Positions 1-5,241 of a DNA stretch of 14,175 nucleotides are shown piece by piece (position 1 is the first letter of the stretch; every line of letters begins with the position of its first letter). The translations under genes were made by a program, and so were the position numbers. The stretch comes from Candidatus Poseidoniaceae archaeon (lineage in GTDB: Archaea; Thermoplasmatota; Poseidoniia; Poseidoniales; Poseidoniaceae): the NCBI GenBank assembly GCA_013329295.1, contig DUKP01000028.1, forward strand, positions 4,887-19,061, written 5' to 3'. The notes beneath the pieces were generated by a model. That model was not told the DNA's origin. It did not search any database and saw only the letters and a list, made by a program, of their open reading frames with translations.

Positions 1-29
1 ATTGGCAATATGTGTCGCCACCAACGCAT
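1..29 (-). CDS. Possible 5' end of a gene following enolase (partial)
   Basis: On the minus strand an ATG at 29 opens a frame that stays open to the window edge and would begin MRWWRHILP. It lies 15 bases after the enolase stop codon on the same strand, the spacing expected of a next gene in an operon. In-frame TTG codons lie a few residues further upstream. Only nine codons are visible, so no function can be suggested and the frame could be fortuitous. Confidence 0.25.
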
Positions 30-44
30 TTCAATCAACCCGTA

Positions 45-1295
45 TTAGAATGGTGAGCGGTATTCTTTGACATCCTCAGCAATTCGAAGTAACTGATTAT
101 ACTTAGCTACACGATCTGAACGTGCTGGAGCTCCAGTCTTGATTTGCCCTGCCCTAGTACCAACTGCTAAATCAGCAATAGTTACATCCTCGGTCTCGCC
201 ACTACGATGTGAGATTACATTGTTGAAGCCGTTTGAAGATGCTAGGTCCATTGATTCCAAAGTTTCAGTTACGGTACCGACTTGATTCACCTTCACCAGC
301 ATCGCATTTGCTGCACCCAATTCAATTCCCTGAGCCAGTCTTTCTGATTGGGTAACGAACAAATCATCACCTACAATTTGTACTCTGTTACCTTCTGACT
401 TAGTGAAATTAGACCATCCCCGCCAATCATCCTCAGCAAAGCCGTCTTCAATAGATAGAATTGGATAATCATCTAACCAGCCGGAGTAAATGTTAGCAAG
501 TTCTTCGCTGGAAATCGCTTTACCATCCATGTGGTATTTATCGTCAGAGTAGAATTCAGTTGCTGCAACATCTAGGGCAATACCCATCTCTTCAACTGAG
601 TATCCTGCCCCTTCAATAGCGCGAACCATGTACTTGAGTCCCTCTTCATTGGCTGGTAAATTTGGTGCAAAACCACCTTCATCGCCTACTCCGCCAAGTA
701 GACCATCCGCCTTCAATTCCTTCTTGAGCGAGTGATAAGTCTCGACACCGGCTCTAAGTCCCTCTTCGAAGGTGTCAAACCCATGTGGCATAACCATGAA
801 TTCCTGCACATCAACATTGCTTGCTGCATGTGCGCCGCCATTGAGAATATTGAGCATTGGCACCGGCATTAAGCCGCCTGATACACCCCCAATATACTTC
901 CACAGAGGTAGTTCATGAACTGCTGCACCAGCATGTAAGCACGCCAGTGAAGCGCCAAGCATAGCATTGGCACCAAGGTTAGCTTTGTTTGGCGTACCAT
1001 CAAGTTCGATCATCACTTCATCAATGATTTTTTGTTCATCCACAGGCAACCCGACCAAGGCTTCTTCGATGCGCTGAGTGACATTTTCAACCGCTTGACT
1101 GACCCCCTTGCCCAGATACTTGGAAGCATCACCGTCACGCATCTCAAGTGCTTCATAGGCTCCAGTTGATGCCCCACTTGGTACTGCAGCGCGGCCTTTG
1201 AGTAAGCCATCAACATAACAATCAACCTCGACAGTTGGGTTACCACGACTATCGAGTACCATTCTTGCATTTAATCCGGTGATTCGGTTAGACAT
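45..1295 (-). CDS. eno: Enolase (phosphopyruvate hydratase)
   Basis: Complete enolase of 416 residues, the usual family length. It catalyses the reversible dehydration of 2-phosphoglycerate to phosphoenolpyruvate in the cytoplasm, in glycolysis and gluconeogenesis. Visible signatures are the N-terminal VLDSRGNPTVEV motif, the PSGASTG substrate loop (about 39-45), GDEGGFAPN with the catalytic Glu near 206, the Mg-binding Glu of SIEDGF near 283, VGDDLF near 310-311, the catalytic Lys of LVKVNQ near 335 and the SHRSGETED signature near the C-terminus. All catalytic residues are present, so it should be active. The ATG at 1295 places MSNRITGLNARMVLDSRG in register with other enolases; an ATG at 1308 is out of frame. 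It is transcribed away from the Lrp/AsnC-type regulator gene, with which it shares a 166-bp divergent promoter region. A TATA-like box about 41 bases upstream predicts a 5' leader of roughly 15 bases. Confidence 0.98.
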   Translation of the reverse strand: MSNRITGLNARMVLDSRGNPTVEVDCYVDGLLKGRAAVPSGASTGAYEALEMRDGDASKYLGKGVSQAVENVTQRIEEALVGLPVDEQKIIDEVMIELDGTPNKANLGANAMLGASLACLHAGAAVHELPLWKYIGGVSGGLMPVPMLNILNGGAHAASNVDVQEFMVMPHGFDTFEEGLRAGVETYHSLKKELKADGLLGGVGDEGGFAPNLPANEEGLKYMVRAIEGAGYSVEEMGIALDVAATEFYSDDKYHMDGKAISSEELANIYSGWLDDYPILSIEDGFAEDDWRGWSNFTKSEGNRVQIVGDDLFVTQSERLAQGIELGAANAMLVKVNQVGTVTETLESMDLASSNGFNNVISHRSGETEDVTIADLAVGTRAGQIKTGAPARSDRVAKYNQLLRIAEDVKEYRSPF

Positions 1296-1332
1296 TGGTT
1301 TGCCTCATGCTTGCCAAATGAACTCGTCTTTT

Positions 1333-1340
1333 GAATAAAG
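1333..1340 (-). promoter_or_regulatory. TATA-like box of enolase
   Basis: On the minus strand this reads CTTTATTC, close to an archaeal TATA element, centred about 41 bases before the enolase ATG. It would place the start of transcription near 1311 and give a short leader. No Shine-Dalgarno sequence is obvious in that leader. Assigned by eye only. Confidence 0.4.
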
Positions 1341-1342
1341 CG

Positions 1343-1356
1343 GATTTTGTAAAATC
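1343..1356. promoter_or_regulatory. 14-bp palindrome in the enolase/Lrp divergent promoter
   Basis: GATTTT-GT-AAAATC is a perfect 6-bp inverted repeat with a 2-base centre. It sits directly upstream of the enolase TATA-like box and about 106 bases upstream of the Lrp/AsnC gene. AT-rich dyads of this size are typical of archaeal Lrp-family binding sites, so autoregulation or control of enolase by the adjacent regulator is plausible. Binding itself is inference; only the dyad is seen. Confidence 0.4.
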
Positions 1357-1431
1357 GCACAAATTTACCATATTTTACCGCATTTAGGAAATCTAAGCCC
1401 TAATTATGCCGATAAATAGAATTTCCCGAGT

Positions 1432-1440
1432 CTTAATATA
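1432..1440 (+). promoter_or_regulatory. TATA-like box of the Lrp/AsnC gene
   Basis: CTTAATATA is centred 26 bases before the ATG at 1462. In archaea transcription starts about 25 bases after the TATA centre, so the mRNA would begin at or next to the start codon and be leaderless. No ribosome binding site is seen, which agrees. Confidence 0.5.
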
Positions 1441-1461
1441 CCTATACTGGAACTCCGCAAC

Positions 1462-1884
1462 ATGGCCCGAATCGCTGAAATTGACCGTGCAATCCTTGCC
1501 CACCTGCGAAGAAATGGAAGAATGTCCTGTGTTGAACTCGCTAAAGACATAGGAGCTTCAGAGAAAACCATTCGCACACATATGAAGAAGATGGAAGAAA
1601 ATGGAATCATTAGAGGCTACACCATTAGAGAGGGTGGCGTAGGACTTACCGCTTTAGTTAGAATCAAGGTTCTACCAGGCGCGGAAATCGGCTCATTTGC
1701 TTCTGAAGTAACCGGCTGGGATGGTATTGAAATCGTCTATGAAGTATCTGGAGATGCAGATCTTGTTGCCCTAGTTCACGTAGATGATACTATGGCGCTA
1801 AGGGCCCTGCTTGACAAGATGTGGATGGCTGCGCCGAATGAAATCGGTTCAACTACTACCGAACTTGTTCTTGAGCAATACTAA
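1462..1884 (+). CDS. Lrp/AsnC-family transcriptional regulator
   Basis: A 140-residue protein of the feast/famine (Lrp/AsnC) family, usual length about 140-160. Residues about 5-52 form the N-terminal winged helix-turn-helix: IAEIDRAILAHLRRNGRMS, then ELAKDIGASEKTIRTHMKKM as the HTH with the recognition helix near 33-45, then ENGIIRGYTI as the wing. Residues about 62-138 are the RAM/AsnC ligand-binding domain (a beta-alpha-beta-beta-alpha-beta fold), including YEVSGDADLVALVHVDD, which carries the usual G-D-x-D turn. These proteins form dimers to octamers and often sense amino acids. The effector cannot be read from the sequence. The gene is divergent from enolase and shares an operator-like palindrome with it, so autoregulation and effects on enolase are both plausible. 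The start is fixed by a TATA-like box 26 bases upstream. Confidence 0.93.
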   Translation: MARIAEIDRAILAHLRRNGRMSCVELAKDIGASEKTIRTHMKKMEENGIIRGYTIREGGVGLTALVRIKVLPGAEIGSFASEVTGWDGIEIVYEVSGDADLVALVHVDDTMALRALLDKMWMAAPNEIGSTTTELVLEQY

Positions 1885-1919
1885 TTTGTGATTTTCTAAG
1901 TGCCCATTTGGATATGGGG

Positions 1920-1946
1920 TTTAGTTGACTAAATAATTAATTTTTT
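1920..1946 (+). terminator. Dyad plus T-tract after the Lrp/AsnC gene (terminator or operator)
   Basis: TTTAGT-TG-ACTAAA (1920-1933) is a perfect 6-bp inverted repeat, followed by an AT-rich stretch and TTTTTT at 1941-1946. The T-run is the type of sequence at which archaeal RNA polymerase stops, so this may end the regulator transcript. The dyad has the same 6-2-6 geometry as the palindrome at 1343-1356, so it may instead be a second regulator site ahead of the next gene. Its two-base loop is too small for a normal RNA hairpin. Confidence 0.35.
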
Positions 1947-1960
1947 CAAAGAAAAATAGA

Positions 1961-1968
1961 ATATTATA
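1961..1968 (+). promoter_or_regulatory. TATA-like box deciding the start at 1994
   Basis: ATATTATA is centred about 29 bases before the ATG at 1994 but only a few bases before the upstream in-frame GTG at 1970. Transcription would therefore begin near 1990, which excludes the GTG and supports the ATG. Confidence 0.4.
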
Positions 1969-1993
1969 AGTGTCAACAGAATACCGTTTATTC

Positions 1994-2254
1994 ATGTCTA
2001 AGAATTGGAATAAGATTTGGAGATGGATACACTTAGGACTAGGAATAATGCTGGTGATTTACCATTCTAGGATAGCCTACGTTGAATATGGATGGATGGA
2101 TTCAGCCTGGTCTAGTGAAGTAGATGTTTTCGTTTCGACAACATTTGTATTCTTAGTGATGTGGACTGGTCTAGCAAAATGGCCGATTTATCCATGGTAC
2201 AAAAAACGCCAAAATCGGAAAAAGCGAGAAAAGAAAGAGGCTTTAGCGGAATAA
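1994..2254 (+). CDS. Small two-helix membrane protein, function unknown
   Basis: Not recognised. From the ATG at 1994 it has 86 residues; an in-frame GTG at 1970 would give 94, but the TATA-like box lies only just before it. The visible architecture is a short basic N-terminus (SKNWNKIWRW), a hydrophobic segment (IHLGLGIMLVIYHSRIAYV), a short acidic loop (DSAWSSEVD), a second hydrophobic segment (VFVSTTFVFLVMWTGLA) and a highly basic tail (KKRQNRKKREKK). By the positive-inside rule both termini should be cytoplasmic. It stands alone between the Lrp/AsnC-type regulator and a convergent membrane-protein gene. No catalytic motif is visible. A real gene is likely given its promoter, coherent membrane topology and coding composition. 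Confidence 0.7.
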   Translation: MSKNWNKIWRWIHLGLGIMLVIYHSRIAYVEYGWMDSAWSSEVDVFVSTTFVFLVMWTGLAKWPIYPWYKKRQNRKKREKKEALAE

Positions 2255-2368
2255 CTGGTTTAATCATAGGTGCCCCTCTTCTTATCCATTATTACAAGGG
2301 TAATTGATGCGAATTTGGACTAATCATCTTAATTTTCGGTTAGATATTTCTTCATATAATTTGTAATT

Positions 2369-2749
2369 TCAAGATTGAAGTATACCACCGAAAACTATCG
2401 TAATTACGATTGGCGCTAAAGATGCAATGAACGATCTAGTTGCTCCTTTCTTTCGATTCTCGTTTCCTTTAGAATTATAATAGAGAATAAAAATTAGTGA
2501 TATAACAGGCCAAAATACCATTGTCATGCCGAATGCAGCAACTATGCCCCAGGGATCATCAGCAGTTAATGCCCCAGCAACCATGAAAAAACAGAAGGTA
2601 GCAAAGGCTGGAATTAAGAAGCCAGTAACGACTTCACTCGTACTGTTGGCTAGCTCTCCATTTTCTTGTTTCAGGTGATTTCTTTGCCATTTTTTCATGG
2701 CTGGGGTTTTGAATTTAATTGAGTTCTTCCGCCCGTTTTTCCCTGGCAT
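2369..2749 (-). CDS. Small three-helix membrane protein, function unknown
   Basis: Not recognised. It has 126 residues. The N-terminal 35 residues are hydrophilic and strongly basic (PGKNGRKNSIKFKTPAMKKW), followed by three hydrophobic segments. These are about 42-62 (VTGFLIPAFATFCFFMVAGAL), about 67-90 (WGIVAAFGMTMVFWPVISLIF) and about 107-124 (FIASLAPIVITIVFGGI), with a basic loop (NSKGNENRKKGATR) between the second and third. The charged N-terminus and that loop should be cytoplasmic. The gene lies 109 bases downstream of the metal-transporter gene on the same strand but has its own TATA-like box, so it need not be cotranscribed. It is convergent with the other small membrane protein. Confidence 0.72.
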   Translation of the reverse strand: MPGKNGRKNSIKFKTPAMKKWQRNHLKQENGELANSTSEVVTGFLIPAFATFCFFMVAGALTADDPWGIVAAFGMTMVFWPVISLIFILYYNSKGNENRKKGATRSFIASLAPIVITIVFGGILQS

Positions 2750-2768
2750 ATTGTAAACTTGAAACTTC

Positions 2769-2777
2769 TAAATTAAA
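2769..2777 (-). promoter_or_regulatory. TATA-like box of the three-helix membrane protein
   Basis: On the minus strand TTTAATTTA is centred 24 bases before the ATG at 2749, predicting a leaderless mRNA. It overlaps the end of the T-rich stretch that may terminate the upstream transporter transcript. Confidence 0.4.
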
Positions 2778-2784
2778 AAATAAA
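2775..2784 (-). terminator. T-rich putative terminator after the transporter gene
   Basis: On the minus strand the sequence runs GGGGTTTATTTTTTAATTT, a G-rich patch followed by a T-tract, about 75 bases after the transporter stop codon. Archaeal termination commonly occurs at such U-rich stretches without a hairpin. No strong stem is visible here. Confidence 0.3.
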
Positions 2785-2858
2785 CCCCGACCAAGAAGTA
2801 TATTCTAAGGACATAGTAAGAATCGCATACATGGATCTTTTCAGAGGGTACCCATTGC

Positions 2859-4049
2859 TCAGAGATTCACGCCAGCGACAAACAATACGATTCCTGCGAT
2901 AATTGCTGGAATCGTGGTGTGAACTGTTGCCCAAAGGCTAGCAGCTTTGTGACGAACCAACAATGGGAACAAGGCATCCCCGTCCTGGCTGATGGCATTA
3001 GCGGCCAGTGCTGGGAATGAAATTATCTCCTTCGTATACGCTGTAATGGCTATGATTTGTGGTCCACAACCTGGAATCACTCCAATGATAGCTGCCACTG
3101 TGACTGCAATCATCCCGTCGCCATAATTGGCCATATCTTGTTCAGAGAGCCCACTAAACAACAACATGAATTCAAACGCTAAGTAAGCGATCATCACCCA
3201 AAATGTGACAAATGCGGTTTCACTTGCAGCATGCACCATGGTCTCTCGCCCAGAATGCAATTTATCACCAATGGTCGCTTCAGTATCATCAGCAAACCAA
3301 TTCTTCTGTGCCACATAGAGAACCACAGAAAAGATGGTTCCAATAAGACCAATCCATGTTATGAAACCATCAAGTGTAAATGGGTTGTAAGATAGTTCCA
3401 AGTTGTAATCTGGATCTTGGCCCGACCACACCAGTAACAGAATAGCGAAAACCAGACCAAATAAGGTAACTATCCACCATAAAACATAACCTTGATGTAA
3501 AATCTTGTATCCAAGCCCCTCGGGAACTTCACGTGAAAGATCATCCAGTGGCGATTCGCCCTCGGGCTCAACTTGAGGTTCTTCTTGCCAAATAGTAGGA
3601 CCGAAGCGTCCTAATGGTGTGCGAGGAGTTATGCCGGCCATGTCAACCAAATATCCCCATGTGACACCGACAAAGAATGAGATGGCATGAACAGCCAGCA
3701 GGGGTGTAATGAAACTGGAATCGGTGACTGCAGCACCAATCAATACGAAGGCTGAATCACCTAATGTAGCGATTAAGGTAGCCACAACTGTTCCGTATGT
3801 CACATAGCCACGCGCATACATTGGCATCATGACAATGGCGCCGCCACAGCCAGGTGTCAAACCCATTAATGCACCAATCACGGGTTGTAATTTCTTCTTC
3901 TCTCGAATATATTCAACAAAACGACCACTGGTTGCATACTGCAACCAACTGAATAGCAATACCATGGCAGCAACGAAAACAGTCACGGCCAGAAAGGCAT
4001 CTCGCATGCTTACGACCACGATTTCAACAACATCGTTGACGGTGGCCAT
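2859..4049 (-). CDS. Polytopic metal transporter, putative 10-TM heavy-metal/manganese exporter family
   Basis: A 396-residue integral membrane protein that resembles the family annotated as putative manganese transporter or arsenic/heavy-metal efflux protein (ArsP_2-type). Its hallmark is a duplicated unit: PGCG at 66-69 followed 32 residues later by Asp98 in GDSAF, and PGCG at 326-329 followed by Asp358 in DGDALF at exactly the same 32-residue distance. The two units align without gaps, as expected for an internally duplicated transport core. About nine or ten hydrophobic helices are visible, split by an acidic, proline-rich cytoplasmic-type loop near 150-180. Metal export across the cytoplasmic membrane is the family assignment; the ion cannot be read from the sequence. 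An in-frame TAA lies just upstream of the ATG at 4049, which fixes the start. The divergent promoter carries metal-box-like repeats. Confidence 0.8.
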   Translation of the reverse strand: MATVNDVVEIVVVSMRDAFLAVTVFVAAMVLLFSWLQYATSGRFVEYIREKKKLQPVIGALMGLTPGCGGAIVMMPMYARGYVTYGTVVATLIATLGDSAFVLIGAAVTDSSFITPLLAVHAISFFVGVTWGYLVDMAGITPRTPLGRFGPTIWQEEPQVEPEGESPLDDLSREVPEGLGYKILHQGYVLWWIVTLFGLVFAILLLVWSGQDPDYNLELSYNPFTLDGFITWIGLIGTIFSVVLYVAQKNWFADDTEATIGDKLHSGRETMVHAASETAFVTFWVMIAYLAFEFMLLFSGLSEQDMANYGDGMIAVTVAAIIGVIPGCGPQIIAITAYTKEIISFPALAANAISQDGDALFPLLVRHKAASLWATVHTTIPAIIAGIVLFVAGVNL

Positions 4050-4050
4050 G

Positions 4051-4121
4051 AATGAGGGTTAAGCCCGGCACCAATAAGGGTTAGTCTGAATTGTCTCTAT
4101 CTCCCTGAGTGCTAACCTTAG
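4051..4121. promoter_or_regulatory. Repeated TTAGG-like half-sites in the transporter/DsrE divergent promoter
   Basis: AATGAGGGTTA (4051-4061) and AATAAGGGTTA (4073-4083) are direct repeats spaced 22 bases apart, about two helical turns. GGTTAG (4079-4084) is inverted relative to CTAACC (4112-4117), and CTAA-CC-TTAG (4112-4121) is itself a small perfect dyad. The half-site TAAGG(G)TTAG resembles the DtxR/IdeR-type box TTAGGTTAG. The repeats overlap the transporter TATA-like region and lie upstream of the DsrE-like gene. Control by a DtxR/MntR-type metal regulator is inferred from this likeness and from the transporter's family. Confidence 0.4.
4073..4080 (-). promoter_or_regulatory. Weak TATA-like box of the metal transporter
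   Basis: On the minus strand CCCTTATT is centred about 27 bases before the ATG at 4049. It overlaps one of the repeated half-sites, so a bound repressor there would block TBP. The match is weak. Confidence 0.3.
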
Positions 4122-4143
4122 TTTACCCACAATTTACAATAAA

Positions 4144-4150
4144 TGATATA
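4144..4150 (+). promoter_or_regulatory. TATA-like box deciding the DsrE-like start
   Basis: TGATATA is centred 26 bases before the ATG at 4173. This predicts a leaderless mRNA and favours that ATG over the in-frame GTG six bases earlier. Confidence 0.45.
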
Positions 4151-4172
4151 CTGAATTGAATTAGTAGTGACC

Positions 4173-4571
4173 ATGAGTAAGAAATTCTTTGTGAAAATTG
4201 TCACCGACCCTGATGTTGATTTAAGAAAATGTGTTGTTGGACTAGCATGTGCTGCGCAAGCAATTAGTGATGGATATGACGTTGACATGTTCTTTGCTGC
4301 GGATGGAGTAAAAATGTTGAATTCCGAATATATTAGCGGCATAAATGAGTCGGGAACACTGCCTGAAGGAATGATCTTTGGTATGGTAAAAACCATTACT
4401 GAAGGAGCTAAAAATATCTACTGCTCAACCGGTTCACAAGCAGCAAATGGAGTAACCAAAGAGAATGCTGATTCGATATTACTCAAAGGTTACCAAGATT
4501 GGATGACGTGGAGTGGCCCTCCTGGAGTGATTGCTCTTAGTGCTGAATCTGATGTGCAATTGGTCTACTGA
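4173..4571 (+). CDS. DsrE/DsrF-like family protein
   Basis: A small cytoplasmic protein of 132 residues (ATG start; GTG at 4167 would add two) with a DsrE/DsrF-like pattern. It has a first strand FFVKIVTDP, a long helix with RKCVVGLACAAQAISDGYDV (Cys20, Cys26), the strand VDMFFAADGVKML typical of the family, and IYCSTGSQAANGVT with Cys84 at the position where many DsrE-like proteins carry the active-site cysteine, followed by a helix of the ENADSIL type. Family members act in sulfur-relay chemistry or as persulfide carriers, but many are uncharacterised, so the role here is open. The gene is divergent from the metal transporter and followed after 43 bases by a methyltransferase with its own TATA-like element. 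A regulatory link to metal or thiol stress is possible. Confidence 0.75.
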   Translation: MSKKFFVKIVTDPDVDLRKCVVGLACAAQAISDGYDVDMFFAADGVKMLNSEYISGINESGTLPEGMIFGMVKTITEGAKNIYCSTGSQAANGVTKENADSILLKGYQDWMTWSGPPGVIALSAESDVQLVY

Positions 4572-4584
4572 ATTCAAAGCGACG

Positions 4585-4591
4585 ATTTATT
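4585..4591 (+). promoter_or_regulatory. TATA-like box of the methyltransferase
   Basis: ATTTATT is centred 27 bases before the ATG at 4615 and touches the alternative GTG at 4594. This makes the ATG the likelier start, with little or no leader. The box lies in the short gap after the DsrE-like gene, so the methyltransferase may be both read through and independently transcribed. Confidence 0.35.
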
Positions 4592-4614
4592 GAGTGAATC
4601 TTTTACCAAGGTTT

Positions 4615-5241
4615 ATGGCCAAAAGACCCGCTACCGATGTTTTTCATGATTGGGCATTAGTCGGTAAAGATGAAGGAATGGAAAAAGGTCATGCTGCATC
4701 AGTTAGTGAAATGTTAGAATTTATTTGGCAGCAAGTCGAATCAACTGAACAGAATTTCAGCGCGGTTGATGTTGGGTGTGGAAATGGATGGGTGGTTAGG
4801 AAATTAAAATCGCATGGAAAATGTGAATATGCAATGGGTATTGATGGTGCTGAAGCAATGATTACCAAAGCAAAAGCCATCGACAGGGATACCGATTATA
4901 CACTGGCATTATTGCCTGATTTTCAGCCTAAGCGTAAATTCGATTTTATCCACTCGATGGAATTTCTATACTATCTTAAAGAGCCTGAAAACATGCTTAA
5001 GCTATTTCATGACTATTGGCTTAATGATAGCGGTTGGGCAGTGATTGGAATCGATCACTATGCAGAAAACGAGGATAGTTTGTCTTGGCCCGACTATGTC
5101 GGCGTTCACATGTCTACTAGAACTACTGAACAATGGCAACAAGCATGGAAAGATGCTGGATTTGAAAATGTCAAGCATTGGATTGCTGGTGGAGAAAACG
5201 GTGTGACATTGGTCTTTGTCGGTCAAAAGAAAAATTCCTAA
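4615..5241 (+). CDS. Class I SAM-dependent methyltransferase
   Basis: A 208-residue protein from the ATG at 4615 (215 if the GTG at 4594 is used). The Rossmann-type methyltransferase fold is shown by motif I VDVGCGNGW (residues 51-59), which binds SAM, then an acidic-residue loop in MGIDGAEAMITKAK near residue 84, then FDFIHSMEFLYYLKEPENML around 116-135 as motifs IV-V, and a late YVGVHMSTRT...WQQAWKDAGFENV segment typical of small-molecule methyltransferases. The substrate cannot be inferred. The N-terminus (DVFHDWALVGKDEGMEKGHAASV) is like that of metabolite rather than RNA or DNA methyltransferases. Its TAA stop overlaps the TAG stop of the convergent helicase-nuclease gene within the four bases at 5238-5241. 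It follows a DsrE-like gene on the same strand. Confidence 0.85.
   Translation: MAKRPATDVFHDWALVGKDEGMEKGHAASVSEMLEFIWQQVESTEQNFSAVDVGCGNGWVVRKLKSHGKCEYAMGIDGAEAMITKAKAIDRDTDYTLALLPDFQPKRKFDFIHSMEFLYYLKEPENMLKLFHDYWLNDSGWAVIGIDHYAENEDSLSWPDYVGVHMSTRTTEQWQQAWKDAGFENVKHWIAGGENGVTLVFVGQKKNS

Noticed and set aside
1013..1270. Open frame of 85 codons on the same strand inside the enolase gene
   Set aside because: It lies wholly within a complete enolase in another frame, and its product shows no domain pattern.
2255..2368. Possible small RNA or terminator between the two convergent small membrane protein genes
   Set aside because: The 114-bp gap is AT-rich with only short, imperfect repeats such as a distant CTTCA/TGAAG pair. 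No stable stem, conserved motif or promoter stands out.
3829..4062. Open frame antisense to the N-terminus of the transporter
   Set aside because: Overlaps the conserved first PGCG repeat of the transporter on the other strand and has no promoter-like sequence.
4118..4396. Open frame antisense to the DsrE-like gene
   Set aside because: Opposes the conserved DsrE-like coding region and has no recognisable domain.
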